64,000 nt of DNA, taken from NCBI GenBank assembly GCA_954871525.1, contig CATOZS010000010.1, positions 434,001 to 498,000 on the forward strand. The letters run 5' to 3'. Shown one piece after another: positions 34,690-48,800 of the stretch (the stretch's first letter is position 1; each line of letters opens with the position of its first letter). The notes below the pieces were generated by a model that searched no databases, was not told where the DNA came from, and saw only the letters and a list, made by a program, of their open reading frames with translations. The translations under genes and the position numbers were made by a program. Origin of the DNA: Parietaria judaica. Lineage: Eukaryota > Streptophyta > Magnoliopsida > Rosales > Urticaceae.

Positions 34690-37600
34690 TGTATCACATT
34701 TACTTATTTTAATCCTTAAATAGAGAAGCACTTTCTCGTAGTTTCTATATGAAGCCGTTAATGGGTTAAAACCTTTACCGAAAAGTGTTAAAAGTTGGTT
34801 TTCTTGCGAGAGCAAATACGATCCGTTCTTGATGAAATTTGAGTTGCTAGACCTTCGTTAGGGTGGTATTGCTATAAATTGGGTTAGTTTTGGCATTAAA
34901 AGTTTTTGGACCTCTCTTTAAACCCACTTTCAACAATTAATGCGTGCTCCAAAAAAAAAACAGAGTCTTTTTCCCATTTTACGCCACAGAACCCTAATTA
35001 AAAGATATTTTAAACAAAAAATGAACTTCCAAATGCTTAATAATGTGTAATTGTATCATATTTACTTATTTAAGTACCTAAATAGCCAATCACTATCTCG
35101 TAGTTTCTTTTTGAAGCCGTTAATGGTTTAAAATCTTTACCGAAAAGTGTTAAAATTGGTATTCTTGTGAGAGCGAATACGATCCATTCTTGATGAAATT
35201 TGAGTTGCTAGACCTTCGTTAGGGTGGTATTGTTATAAATTGGGTTAGTTTTGGCATTAAAAGTTTTTGGAGCTCTCTTTAAACCCAGTTTCAACAGTTA
35301 ATGCGTGCTCCAAAAAAAAAACAGAGTCTTCTTCCCATTTTACGCGAAAGAACCCTAATTAAAAGATATTTTAAACTAAAATGAACTACCAAATGCTTAA
35401 TAATGTGTAATTGTATCACATTTACTTATTTTAATCCCGAAATAGCGAAGCAGTTTCTCGTAGTTTTATATGAAGCCGTTAATGGGTTAAAATATTTTCC
35501 GAAAAGTGTTAAAAATTGGTTTTCTTGCGAGAAAAAATACGATCCCTTCCTTATAAAATTTGAGTTGCTAGACCTTCGTTAGGGTGGTATTGATATAAAT
35601 TGGGTTAGTTTTGGCATTAAAAGTTTTTGGACCTCTCTTTAAACCCACTTTCAACAATTAATGCGTGCTCAAAAAAAAAAACAGAGTATTTTTCCCATTT
35701 TACGCGAAAGAACCCTAATTAAAAGATATTTTAAACAAAAAATGAACTTCCAAATGCTTAATAATGTGTAATTGTATCACATTTACTTATTTTAATCCCT
35801 AAATAGAGAAGCCCTTTCTCGTAGTTTCTATATGAAGCCGTTAATAGGTTAAAATCTTTACCGAAAAGTGTTAAAAGTTGGTTTTCTTGCGAGAGCAAAT
35901 ACGATCCGTTCTTGATGAAATTTGAGTTGCTAGACCTTCGTTAGGGTGGTATTGCTATAAATTGGGTTAGTTTTGGCATTGAAAGTTTTTGGACCTCTCT
36001 TTAAACCCACTTTCAACAATTAATGCGTGCTCCAAAAAAAAAAACAGTCTTTTTCCCATTTTACGCGAAAGAACCCTAATTAAAAGATATTTTAAACAAA
36101 AAATGAACTTCCAAATGCTTAATAATGTGTAATTGTATCATATTTACTTATTTAAGTCCCTAAATAGCGAATCACTATCTCGTAGTTTCTTTTTGAAGCC
36201 GTTAATGGGTTAAAATCTTTACCGAAAAGTGTTAAAATTGGTATTCTTGTGAGAGCGAATACGATCCATTCTTGATGAAATTTGAGTTGCTAGACCTTCG
36301 TTAGGGTGGTATTGTTATAAATTGGGTTAGTTTTGGCATTAAAAGTTTTTGGAGCTCTCTTTAAACCCAGTTTCAACAGTTAATGCGTGCTCCAAAAAAA
36401 AAAACAGAGTCTTTTTCCCATTTTACGCGAAAGAACCCTAATTAAAAGATATTTTAAACAAAAAATGAACTACCAAATGCTTAATAATGTGTAATTGTAT
36501 CACATTTACTTATTTTAATCCCGAAATAGCGAAGCAGTTTCTCGTAGTTTCTATATGAAGCCGTTAATGGGTTAAAATCTTTTCCGAAAAGTGTTAAAAA
36601 TTGGTTTTCTTGCGAGAGCAAATACGATCCCTTCTTGATAAAATTTGAGTTGCTAGACCTTCGTTAGGGTGGTATTGTTATAAATTGGGTTATTTTTGGC
36701 ATTAAAAGTTTTTGGACCTCTCTTTAAACCCACTTTCAACAAATGCATGCTCAAAAAATAAAACAGAGTCTTTTTCCCATTTTACGCGAAAGAACCCTAA
36801 TTAAAAGATATTTTAAACAAAAAATGAACTTCCAAATGCTTAATAATGTGTAATTGTATCACATTTACTTATTTTAATCCCTAAATAGCGAAGCACTTTC
36901 TCGTAGTTTCGATATGAAGCCGTTAATGGGTTAAAACCTTTACCGAAAAGTGTTAAAAGTTGGTTTTCTTGCGAGAGCAAATACGATCCGTTCTTGATGA
37001 AATTTGAGTTGCTAGACCTTCGTTAGGGTGGTATTGCTATAAATTGGGTTAGTTTTGGAATTGAAAGTTTTTGTACCTCTCTTTAAACCTACTGTCAACA
37101 ATTAATGCGTGCTCCAAAAAAAAAACAGAGTCGTTTTCCCATTTTACGCGAAAGAACCCTAATTAAAAGATATTTTAAACAAAAAATGAACTTCCAAATG
37201 CTTAATAATGTGTAATTGTGTCATATTTACTTATTTAAGTGCCTAAATAGCGAATCACTATCTCATAGTTTCTTTTTGAAGCCGTTAATGGGTTAAAATC
37301 TTTACCGAAAAGTGTTAAAATTGGTATTCTTGTGAGAGCGAATACGATCCATTCTTGATGAAATTTGAGTTGCTAGACCTTCGTTAGGGTGGTATTGTTA
37401 TAAATTGGGTTAGTTTTGGCATTAAAAGTTTTTGGAGCTCTCTTTAAACCCAGTTTCAACAGTTAATGCGTGCTCCAAAAAAAAACAGAGTTTTCTTCCC
37501 ATTTTACGCGAAAGAACCCTAATTAAAAGATATTTTAAACTAAAATGAACTACCAAATGCTTAATAATGTGTAATTGTATCACATTTACTTATTTTAATC

Positions 37601-39380
37601 CCGAAATAGCGAAGCAGTTTCTCGTAGTTTTTATATGAAGCCGTTAATGGGTTAAAATCTTTTCCGAAAAGTGTTAAAAATTGGTTTTCTTGCGAGAAAA
37701 AATACGATCCCTTCCTTATAAAATTTGAGTTGCTAGACCTTCGTTAGGGTGGTATTGATATAAATTGGGTTAGTTTTGGCATTAAAAGTTTTTGGACCTC
37801 TCTTTAAACCCACTTTCAACAATTAATGCGTGCTCCAAAAAAAAAACAGTCTTTTTCCCATTTTACGCGAAAGAACCCTAATTAAAAGATATTTTAAACA
37901 AAAAATGAACTTCCAAATGCTTAATAATGTGTAATTGTATCACATTTACTTATTTTAATCCCTAAATAGAGAAGCCCTTTCTCGTAGTTTCTATATGAAG
38001 CCGTTAATGGGTTAAAATCTTTACCGAAAAGTGTTAAAAGTTGGTTTTCTTGCGAGAGCAAATACGATCCGTTCTTGATGAAATTTGAGTTGCTAGACCT
38101 TCGTTAGGGTGGTATTGCTATAAATTGGGTTAGTTTTGGCATTGAAAGTTTTTGGACCTCTCTTTAAACCCACTTTCAACAATTAATGCGTGCTCCAAAA
38201 AAAAAAAACAGAGTCTTTTTCCCATTTTACGCGAAAGAACCCTAATTAAAAGATATTTTAAACAAAAAATGAACTTCCAAATGCTTAATAATGTGTAATT
38301 GTATCATATTTACTTATTTAAGTCCCTAAATAGCGAATCACTATCTCGTAGTTTCTTTTTGAAGCCGTTAATGGGTTAAAATCTTTACCGAAAAGTGTTA
38401 AAATTGGTATTCTTGTGAGAGCGAATACGATCCATTCTTGATGAAATTTGAGTCGCTAGACCTTCGTTAGGGTGGTATTGTTATAAATTATGTTAGTTTT
38501 GGCATTAAAAGTTTTTGGACCTCTCTTTAAACCCACTTTCAACAATTAATGCGTGCTCCAAAAAAAACAGTCTTTTTCCCATTTTACGCGAAAGAACCCT
38601 AATTAAAAGATATTTTAAACAAAAAATGAACTTCCAAATGCTTAATAATGTGTAATTGTATCACATTTACTTATTTTAATCCCGAAATAGCGAAGCAGTT
38701 TCTCGTAGTTTCTATATGAAGCCGTTAATGGGTTAAAATCTTTACCGAAAAGTGTTAAAAGTTGGTTTTCTTGCGAGAGCAAATACGATCCCTTCTTGAT
38801 AAAATTTGAGTTGCTAGACCTTCGTTAGGGTGGTATTGTTATAAATTGGGTTATTTTTGGCATTAAAAGTTTTTGGACCTCTCTTTAAACCCACTTTCAA
38901 CAAATAATGCGTGCTCCAAAAATAAAACAGAGTCTTTTTCCCATTTTACGCGAAAGAACCCTAATTAAAAGATATTTTAAACAAAAAATGAACTTCCAAA
39001 TGCTTAATAATAGGTAATTGTATCACATTTACTTATTTTAATCCCTAAATAGCGAAGCACTTTCTCGTAGTTTCGATATGAAGCCGTTAATGGGTTAAAA
39101 CCTTAACCGAAAAGTGTTAAAAGTTGGTTTTCTTGCGAGAGCAAATACGATCCGTTCTTGATGAAATTTGAGTTGCTAGACCTTCGTTAGGGTGGTATTG
39201 CTATAAATTGGGTTAGTTTTGGAATTGAAAGTTTTTGTACCTCTCTTTAAACCCACTGTCAACAATTAATGCGTGCTCCAAAAAAAAAACAGAGTCTTTT
39301 TCCCATTTTACGCGAAAGAACCCTAATTAAAAGATATTTTAAACAAAAAATGAACTTCCAAATGCTTAATAATGTGTAAT
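34690..39380 (+). repeat. HOR domain 9: A-C-B trimer organised as a 6-mer (~2164 bp)
   Basis: Starts: 34690, 35052, 35412; 35773, 36134, 36496; 36855, 37217, 37576; 37936, 38300, 38657; 39019. The type order is A-C-B throughout, but variants alternate, so the true period is six: B with 'ccttata' and 'gatataaa' at 35412 and 37576; A with 'agagaagccc' at 35773 and 37936; B with 'ggttattttt' at 36496 and 38657; A with 'tggaattgaaag' and 'ttgtacc' at 36855 and 39019. The matched offsets are 2161-2165 bp. The monomer at 36496 has a 4-bp loss giving 'caacaaatgcatgc'. Confidence 0.9.
38300..38656 (+). repeat. C/B chimeric monomer
   Basis: The first 160 bp are type C ('atcatattt', 'ctttttgaag', 'ttgtgagagcgaatac', 'gatccattc'). 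From 'aattatgtt' (38486-38494) on it is type B ('ggacctc', 'cccactttcaacaatt', 'aacagtc'). The 'aattatgtt' variant is the marker of the B monomers at 40105, 42274, 45532, 46614, 47335 and others to the right, so the donor was from that group. Confidence 0.82.
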
Positions 39381-42300
39381 TGTATCATATTTACTTATTT
39401 AAGTGCCTAAATAGCGAATCACTTTCTCATAGTTTCTTTTTGAAGCCGTTAATGGGTTAAAATCTTTACCGAAAAGTGTTAAAATTGGTATTCTTGTGAG
39501 AGCGAATACGATCCATTCTTGATGAAATTTGAGTTGCTAGACCTTCGTTAGGGTGGTATTGTTATAAATTGGGTTAGTTTTGGCATTAAAAGTTTTTGGA
39601 CCTCTCTTTAAACCCACTTTCAACAATTAATGCGTGCTCCGAAAAAAAACAGAGTCTTTTTCCCATTTTACGCGAAAGAACCCTAATTAAAAGATATTTT
39701 AAACAAAAAATGAACTTCCAAATGCTTAATAATGTGTAATTGTGTCATATTTACTTATTTAAGTGCCTAAATAGCGAATCACTATCTCATAGTTTCTTTT
39801 TGAAGCCGTTAATGGGTTAAAATCTTTACCGAAAAGTGTTAAAATTGGTATTCTTGTGAGAGCGAATACGATCCATTCTTGATGAAATTTGAGTTGCTAG
39901 ACCTTCGTTAGGGTGGTATTGTTATAAATTGGGTTAGTTTTGGCATTAAAAGTTTTTGGAGCTCTCTTTAAACCCAGTTTCAACTGTTAATGCGTGCTCC
40001 AAAAAAAAAAAAACAGAGTCTTTTTCCCATTTTACGCGAAAGAACCCTAATTAAAAGATATTTTAAACAAAAAATGAAGTACCAAATGCTTAATAATGTG
40101 TAATTGTATCACATTTACTTATTTTAATCCCGAAATAGCGAAGCAGTTTCTCGTAGTTTCTATATGAAGCCGTTAATGGGTTAAAATCTTTTCCGAAAAG
40201 TGTTAAAAATTGGTTTTCTTGCGAGAAAAAATACGATCCCTTCTTGATAAAATTTGAGTTGCTAGACCTTCGTTAGGGTGGTATTGTTATAAATTATGTT
40301 AGTTTTGGCATTAAAAGTTTTTGGACCTCTCTTTAAACCCACTTTCAACAATTAATGCGTGCTCCAAAAAAAAACAGAGTCTTTTTCCCATTTTATGCGA
40401 AAGAACCCTAATTAAAAGATATTTTAAACAAAAAATGAACTTCCAAATGCTTAATAATGTGTAATTGTATCACATTTACTTATTTTAATCCCTAAATAGC
40501 GAAGCATTTTCTCATAGTTTCTATATGAAGCCGTTAATGGGTTAAAATCTTTACCGAAAAGTGTTAAAAGTTGGTTTTCTTGCGAGAGCAAATACGATCC
40601 CTTCTTGATAAAATTTGAGTTGCTAGACCTTCGTTAGGGTGGTATTGTTATAAATTGGGTTATTTTTGGCATTAAAAGTTTTTGGACCTCTCTTTAAACT
40701 CACTTTCAACAATTAATGCGTGCTCCGAAAAAAAAAACAGAGTCTTTTTCCCATTTTACGTGAAAGAACCCTAATTAAAAGATATTTTAAACAAAAAATG
40801 AACTTCCAAATGCTTAATAATGTGTAATTGTATCACATTTACTTATTTTAATCCCTAAATAGCGAAGCACTTTCTCGTAGTTTCGATATGAAGCCGTTAA
40901 TGGGTTAAAACCTTTACCGAAAAGTGTTAAAAGTTGGTTTTCTTGCGAGAGCAAATACGATCCGTTCTTGATGAAATTTGAGTTGCTAGACCTTCGTTAG
41001 GGTGGTATTGCTATAAATTGGGTTAGTTTTGGAATTGAAAGTTTTTGTACCTCTCTTTAAACCCACTGTCAACAATTAATGCGTGCTCCAAAAAAAAAAC
41101 AGAGTCTTTTTCCCATTTTACGTGAAAGAACCCTAATTAAAAGATATTTTAAACAAAAAATGAACTTCCAAATGCTTAATAATGTGTAATTGTATCACAT
41201 TTACTTATTTTAATCCCTAAATAGCGAAGCACTTTCTCGTAGTTTCGATATGAAGCCGTTAATGGGTTAAAACCTTTACCGAAAAGTGTTAAAAGTTGGT
41301 TTTCTTGCGATAGCAAATACGATCCGTTCTTGATGAAATTTGAGTTGCTAGACCTTCGTTAGGGTGGTATTGCTATAAATTGGGTTAGTTTTGGAATTGA
41401 AAGTTTTTGTACCTCTCTTTAAACCCACTGTCAACAATTAATGCGTGCTCCAAAAAAAAAACAGAGTCTTTTTCCCATTTTACGCGAAAGAACCCTAATT
41501 AAAAGATATTTTAAACAAAAAATGAACTTCCAAATGCTTAATAATGTGTAATTGTGTCATATTTACTTATTTAAGTGCCTAAATAGCGAATCACTATCTC
41601 ATAGTTTCTTTTTGAAGCCGTTAATGGGTTAAAATCTTTACCGAAATGTGTTAAATTGGTATTCTTGTGAGAGCGAATACGATCCATTCTTGATGAAATT
41701 TGAGTTGCTAGACCTTCGTTAGGGTGGTATTGTTATAAATTGGGTTAGTTTTGGCATTAAAAGTTTTTGGACCTCTCTTTAAACCCACTTTCAACAATTA
41801 ATGCGTTCTCCGAAAAAAAACAGAGTCTTTTTCCCATTTTACGCGAAAGAACCCTAATTAAAAGATATTTTAAACAAAAAATGAACTTCCAAATGCTTAA
41901 TAATGTGTAATTGTGTCATATTTACTTATTTAAGTGCCTAAATAGCGAATCACTATCTCATAGTTTCTTTTTGAAGCCGTTAATGGGTTAAAATCTTTAC
42001 CGAAAAGTGTTAAAATTGGTATTCTTGTGAGAGCGAATACGATCCATTCTTGATGAAATTTGAGTTGCTAGACCTTCGTTAGGGTGGTATTGTTATAAAT
42101 TGGGTTAGTTTTGGCATTAAAAGTTTTTGGAGCTCTCTTTAAACCCAGTTTCAACAGTTAATGCGTGCTCCAAAAAAAAAAACAGAGTCTTTTTCCCATT
42201 TTACGCGAAAGAACCCTAATTAAAAGATATTTTAAACAAAAAATGAACTACCAAATGCTTAATAATGTGTAATTGTATCACATTTACTTATTTTAATCCC

Positions 42301-42635
42301 GAAATAGCGAAGCAGTTTCTCGTAGTTTCTATATGAAGCCGTTAATGGGTTAAAATCTTTTCCGAAAAGTGTTAAAAATTGGTTTTCTTGCGAGAAAAAA
42401 TACGATCCCTTCTTGATAAAATTTGAGTTGCTAGACCTTCGTTAGGGTGGTATTGTTATAAATTATGTTAGTTTTGGCATTAAAAGTTTTTGGACCTCTC
42501 TTTAAACCCACTTTCAACAATTAATGCGTGCTCCAAAAAAAAAACAGAGTCTTTTTCCCATTTTATGCGAAAGAACCCTAATTAAAAGATATTTTAAACA
42601 AAAAATGAACTTCCAAATGCTTAATAATGTGTAAT

Positions 42636-44807
42636 TGTATCACATTTACTTATTTTAATCCCTAAATAGCGAAGAATTTTCTCATAGTTTCTATATGAAG
42701 CCGTTAATGGGTTAAAATCTTTACCGAAAAGTGTTAAAAGTTGGTTTTCTTGCGAGAGCAAATACGATCCCTTCTTGATAAAATTTGAGTTGCTAGACCT
42801 TCGTTAGGGTGGTATTGTTATAAATTGGGTTATTTTTGGCATTAAAAGTTTTTGGACCTCTCTTTAAACTCACTTTCAACAATTAATGCGTGCTCCGAAA
42901 AAAAAACAGAGTCTTTTTCCCATTTTACGTGAAAGAACCCTAATTAAAAGATATTTTAAACAAAAAATGAACTTCCAAATGCTTAATAATGTGTAATTGT
43001 ATCACATTTACTTATTTTAATCCCTAAATAGCGAAGCACTTTCTCGTAGTTTCGATATGAAGCCGTTAATGGGTTAAAACCTTTACCGAAAAGTGTTAAA
43101 AGTTGGTTTTCTTGCGAGAGCAAATACGATCCGTTCTTGATGAAATTTGAGTTGCTAGACCTTCGTTAGGGTGGTATTGCTATAAATTGGGTTAGTTTTG
43201 GAATTGAAAGTTTTTGTACCTCTCTTTAAACCCACTGTCAACAATTAATGCGTGCTCCAAAAAAAAAACAGAGTCTTTTTCCCATTTTACGTGAAAGAAC
43301 CCTAATTAAAAGATATTTTAAACAAAAAATGAACTTCCAAATGCTTAATAATGTGTAATTGTATCACATTTACTTATTTTAATCCCTAAATAGCAAAGCA
43401 CTTTCTCGTAGTTTCGATATGAAGCCGTTAATGGGTTAAAACCTTTACCGAAAAGTGTTAAAAGTTGGTTTTCTTGCGAGAGCAAATACGATCCGTTCTT
43501 GATGAAATTTGAGTTGCTAGACCTTCGTTAGGGTGATATTGCTATAAATTGGGTTAGTTTTGGAATTGAAAGTTTTTGTACCTCTCTTTAAACCCACTGT
43601 CAACAATTAATGCGTGCTCCAAAAAAAAAACAGAGTCTTTTTCCCATTTTACGTGAAAGAACCCTAATTAAAAGATATTTTAAACAAAAAATGAACTTCC
43701 AAATGCTTAATAATGTGTAATTGTATCACATTTACTTATTTTAATCCCTAAATAGCGAAGCATTTTCTCATAGTTTCTATATGAAGCCGTTAATGGGTTA
43801 AAATCTTTACCGAAAAGTGTTAAAAGTTGGTTTTCTTGCGAGAGAAAATACGATCCCTTCTTGATAAAATTTGAGTTGCTAGACCTTCGTTAGGGTGGTA
43901 TTGTTATAAATTGGGTTATTTTTGGCATTAAAAGTTTTTGGACCTCTCTTTAAACTCACTTTCAACAATTAATGCGTGCTCCGAAAAAAAAACAGAGTCT
44001 TTTTCCCATTTTACGTGAAAGAACCCTAATTAAAAGATATTTTAAACAAAAAATGAACTTCCAAATGCTTAATAATGTGTAATTGTATCACATTTACTTA
44101 TTTTAATCCCTAAATAGCGAAGCACTTTCTCGTAGTTTCGATATGAAGCCGTTAATGGGTTAAAACCTTTACCGAAAAGTGTTAAAAGTTGGTTTTCTTG
44201 CGAGAGCAAATACGATCCGTTCTTGATGAAATTTGAGTTGCTAGACCTTCGTTAGGGTGGTATTGCTATAAATTGGGTTAGTTTTGGAATTGAAAGTTTT
44301 TGTACCTCTCTTTAAACCCACTGTCAACAATTAATGCGTGCTCCAAAAAAAAAACAGAGTCTTTTTCCCATTTTACGTGAAAGAACCCTAATTAAAAGAT
44401 ATTTTAAACAAAAAATGAACTTCCAAATGCTTAATAATGTGTAATTGTATCACATTTACTTATTTTAATCCCTAAATAGCGAAGCACTTTGTCGTAGTTT
44501 CGATATGAAGCCGTTAATGGGTTAAAACCTTTACCGAAAAGTGTTAAAAGTTGGTTTTCTTGCGAGAGCAAATACGATCCGTTCTTGATGAAATTTGAGT
44601 TGCTAGACCTTCGTTAGGGTGGTATTGCTATAAATTGGGTTAGTTTTGGAATTGAAAGTTTTTGTACCTCTCTTTAAACCCACTGTCAACAATTAATGCG
44701 TGCTCCAAAAAAAAAACAGAGTCTTTTTCCCATTTTACGCGAAAGAACCCTAATTAAAAGATATTTTAAACAAAAAATGAACTTCCAAATGCTTAATAAT
44801 GTGTAAT
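42636..44807 (+). repeat. Trimer A-A-A duplicated in tandem inside the 6-mer
   Basis: Monomers 42636, 42998, 43360 are repeated by 43722, 44084, 44446, an offset of 1086 bp. The first of each trio has the 'catag' and 'aaactcac' markers; the next two have 'cgatatg', 'tggaattgaaag', 'ttgtacc' and 'cactgtcaac'. Other copies of the 6-mer have only one such trio, so this is a nested duplication, consistent with an unequal exchange offset by three monomers. Confidence 0.9.
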
Positions 44808-45167
44808 TGTGTCATATTTACTTATTTAAGTGCCTAAATAGCGAATCACTATCTCATAGTTTCTTTTTGAAGCCGTTAATGGGTTAAAATCTTTACCGAA
44901 AAGTGTTAAAATTGGTATTCTTGTGAGAGCGAATACGATCCATTCTTGATGAAATTTGAGTTGCTAGACCTTCGTTAGGGTGGTATTGTTATAAATTGGG
45001 TTAGTTTTGGCATTAAAAGTTTTTGGAGCTCTCTTTAAACCCACTTTCAACAATTAACGCGTTCTCCGAAAAAAAACAGAGTCTTTTTCCCATTTTACGC
45101 GAAAGAACCCTAATTAAAAGATATTTTAAACAAAAAATGAACTTCCAAATGCTTAATAATGTGTAAT
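44808..45167 (+). repeat. C/A chimera with a shifted switch point
   Basis: The equivalent chimeras at 39381 and 41553 change from C to A before 'ggacctc'. This copy still has the C marker 'ggagctc' and then switches to 'cccactttcaac' and 'gttctccg'. The difference at this site shows that the junction moved, through a short conversion toward C, after the unit was duplicated. It also has 'caattaacgcg' in place of 'caattaatgcg', which creates an additional CpG. Confidence 0.75.
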
Positions 45168-45892
45168 TGTGTCATATTTACTTATTTAAGTGCCTAAATA
45201 GCGAATCACTATCTCATAGTTTCTTTTTGAAGCCGTTAATGGGTTAAAATCTTTACCGAAAAGTGTTAAAATTGGTATTCTTGTGAGAGCGAATACGATC
45301 CATTCTTGATGAAATTTGAGTTGCTAGACCTTCGTTAGGGTGGTATTGTTATAAATTGGGTTAGTTTTGGCATTAAAAGTTTTTGGAGCTCTCTTTAAAC
45401 CCAGTTTCAACAGTTAATGCGTGCTCCAAAAAAAAAAAAACAGAGTCTTTTTCCCATTTTACGCGAAAGAACCCTAATTAAAAGATATTTTAAACAAAAA
45501 ATGAACTACCAAATGCTTAATAATGTGTAATTGTATCACATTTACTTATTTTAATCCCGAAATAGCGAAGCAGTTTCTCGTAGTTTCTATATGAAGCCGT
45601 TAATGGGTTAAAATCTTTTCCGAAAAGTGTTAAAAATTGGTTTTCTTGCGAGAAAAAATACGATCCCTTCTTGATAAAATTTGAGTTGCTAGACCTTCGT
45701 TAGGGTGGTATTGTTATAAATTATGTTAGTTTTGGCATTAAAAGTTTTTGGACCTCTCTTTAAACCCACTTTCAACAATTAATGCGTGCTCCAAAAAAAA
45801 ACAGAGTCTTTTTCCCATTTTATGCGAAAGAACCCTAATTAAAAGATATTTTAAACAAAAAATGAACTTCCAAATGCTTAATAATGTGTAAT

Positions 45893-48800
45893 TGTATCAC
45901 ATTTACTTATTTTAATCCCTAAATAGCGAAGCATTTTCTCATAGTTTCTATATGAAGCCGTAAATGGGTTAAAATCTTTACCGAAAAGTGTTAAAAGTTG
46001 GTTTTCTTGCGAGAGCAAATACGATCCGTTCTTGATGAAATTTGAATTGCTAGACCTTCGTTAGGGTGGTATTTTTATAAATTTGGTTAGTTTTGGCATT
46101 GAAAGTTTTTTGACCTCTCTTAAAACCTACTTTCAACAATTAATGCGTGCTAAAAAAAAACAGAGTCTTTTTCCCATTTTACGCGAAAGAACCCTAATTA
46201 AAAGATATTTTAAGCAAAAAATGAACTTCCAAATGCTTAATAATGTGTAATTGTATCACATTTACTTATTTTAATCCCGAAATAGCGAAGCAGTTTCTCG
46301 TAGTTTCTATATGAAGCCGTTAATGGGTTAAAATCTTTTTCGAAAAGTGTTAAAAATTGGTTTTCTTGCTAGAGAAAATACGATCCCTTCTTGATAAAAT
46401 TTGAGTTGCTAGACCTTCGTTAGGGTGGTATTGTTATAAATTGGGTTAGTTTTGGCATTAAAAGTTTTTGGACCTCTCTTTAAACCCACTTTCAACAATT
46501 AATGCGTGCTCCAAAAAAAAAACGGAGTCTTTTTCCCATTTTACTAGAAAGAACCCTAATTAAAAGATATTTTAAACAAAAAATGAACTACCAAATGCTT
46601 AATAATGTGTAATTGTATCACATTTACTTATTTTAATCCCGAAATAGCGAAGCAGTTTCTCGTAGTTTCTATATGAAGCCGTTAATGGGTTAAAATCTTT
46701 TCCGAAAAGTGTTAAAAATTGGTTTTCTTCCGAGAAAAAATACGATCCCTTCTTGATAAAATTTGAGTTGCTAGACCTTCGTTAGGGTGGTATTGTTATA
46801 AATTATGTTAGTTTTGGCATTAAAAGTTTTTGGACCTCTCTTTAAACCCACTTTCAACAATTAATGCGTGCTCCAAAAAAAAAACTGAGTCTTTTTCCCA
46901 TTTTATGCGAAAGAACCCTAATTAAAAGATATTTTAAACAAAAAATGAACTTCCAAATGCTTAATAATGTGTAATTGTATCACATTTACTTATTTTAATC
47001 CCTAAATAGCGAAGCATTTTCTCATAGTTTCTATATGAAGCCGTTAATGGGTTAAAATCTTTACCGAAAAGTGTTAAAAGTTGGTTTTCTTGCGAGAGCA
47101 AATACGATCCGTTCTTGATGAAATTTGAATTGCTAGACCTTCGTTAGGGTGGTATTTTTATAAATTTGGTTAGTTTTGGCATTGAAAGTTTTTTGACCTC
47201 TCTTAAAACCTACTTTCAACAATTAATGCGTGCTAAAAAAAAACAGAGTCTTTTTCCCATTTTACGCGAAAGAACCCTAATTAAAAGATATTTTAAACAA
47301 AAAATGAACTACCAAATGCTTAATAATGTGTAATTGTATCACATTTACTTATTTTAATCCCGAAATAGCGAAGCAGTTTCTCGTAGTTTCTATATGAAGC
47401 CGTTAATGGGTTAAAATCTTTTCCGAAAAGTGTTAAAAATTGGTTTTCTTGCGAGAAAAAATACGATCCCTTCTTGATAAAATTTGAGTTGCTAGACCTT
47501 CGTTAGGGTGGTATTGTTATAAATTATGTTAGTTTTGGCATTAAAATTTTTTGGACCTCTCTTTAAACCCACTTTCAACAATTAATGCGTGCTCCAAAAA
47601 AAAAACAGAGTCTTTTTCCCATTTTATGCGAAAGAACCCTAATTAAAAGATATTTTAAACAAAAAATGAACTTCCAAATGCTTAATAATGTGTAATTGTA
47701 TCACATTTACTTATTTTAATCCCTAAATAGCGAAGCATTTTCTCATAGTTTCTATATGAAGCCGTTAATGGGTTAAAATCTTTACCGAAAAGTGTTAAAA
47801 GTTGGTTTTCTTGCGAGAGCAAATACGATCCGTTCTTGATGAAATTTGAATTGCTAGACCTTCGTTAGGGTGGTATTTTTATAAATTTGGTTAGTTTTGG
47901 CATTGAAAGTTTTTTGACCTCTCTTAAAACCTACTTTCAACAATTAATGCGTGCTAAAAAAAAACAGAGTCTTTTTCCCATTTTACGCGAAAGAACCCTA
48001 ATTAAAAGATATTTTAAGCAAAAAATGAACTTCCAAATGCTTAATAATGTGTAATTGTATCACATTTACTTATTTTAATCCCGAAATAGCGAAGCAGTTT
48101 CTCGTAGTTTCTATATGAAGCCGTTAATGGGTTAAAATCTTTTTCGAAAAGTGTTAAAAATTGGTTTTCTTGCTAGAGAAAATACGATCCCTTCTTGATA
48201 AAATTTGAGTTGCTAGACCTTCGTTAGGGTGGTATTGTTATAAATTGGGTTAGTTTTGGCATTAAAAGTTTTTGGACCTCTCTTTAAACCCACTTTCAAC
48301 AATTAATGCGTGCTCCAAAAAAAAAAACGGAGTCTTTTTCCCATTTTACTAGAAAGAACCCTAATTAAAAGATATTTTAAACAAAAAATGAACTACCAAA
48401 TGCTTAATAATGTGTAATTGTATCACATTTACTTATTTTAATCCCGAAATAGCGAAGCAGTTTCTCGTAGTTTCTATATGAAGCCGTTAATGGGTTAAAA
48501 TCTTTTCCGAAAAGTGTTAAAAATTGGTTTTCTTCCGAGAAAAAATACGATCCCTTCTTGATAAAATTTGAGTTGCTAGACCTTCGTTAGGGTGGTATTG
48601 TTATAAATTACGTTAGTTTTGGCATTAAAAGTTTTTGGACCTCTCTTTAAACCCACTTTCAACAATTAATGCGTGCTCCAAAAAAAAAACTGAGTCTTTT
48701 TCCCATTTTATGCGAAAGAACCCTAATTAAAAGATATTTTAAACAAAAAATGAACTTCCAAATGCTTAATAATGTGTAATTGTATCACATTTACTTATTT

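Larger units (their letters stand above)
39381..45892 (+). repeat. HOR domain 10: 6-mer C-C-B-A-A-A (~2171 bp) with a trimer insertion
   Basis: Starts: 39381, 39741, 40105, 40466, 40829, 41191; 41553, 41912, 42274, 42636, 42998, 43360; 43722, 44084, 44446 (extra A-A-A); 44808, 45168, 45532. The first C of each unit is a C/A chimera ending in 'ctccgaaaa'; the second is a normal C with 'gtgcctaaa' and 'tctcatag'. B carries 'aattatgtt' and 'tatgcgaaag'. The first A has 'cattttctcatag', 'aaactcac' and 'ctccg'; the other two have 'cgatatg', 'ttgtacc' and 'cactgtcaac'. Unit offset is 2172 bp, or 3255 bp where the trimer is inserted. Confidence 0.92.
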
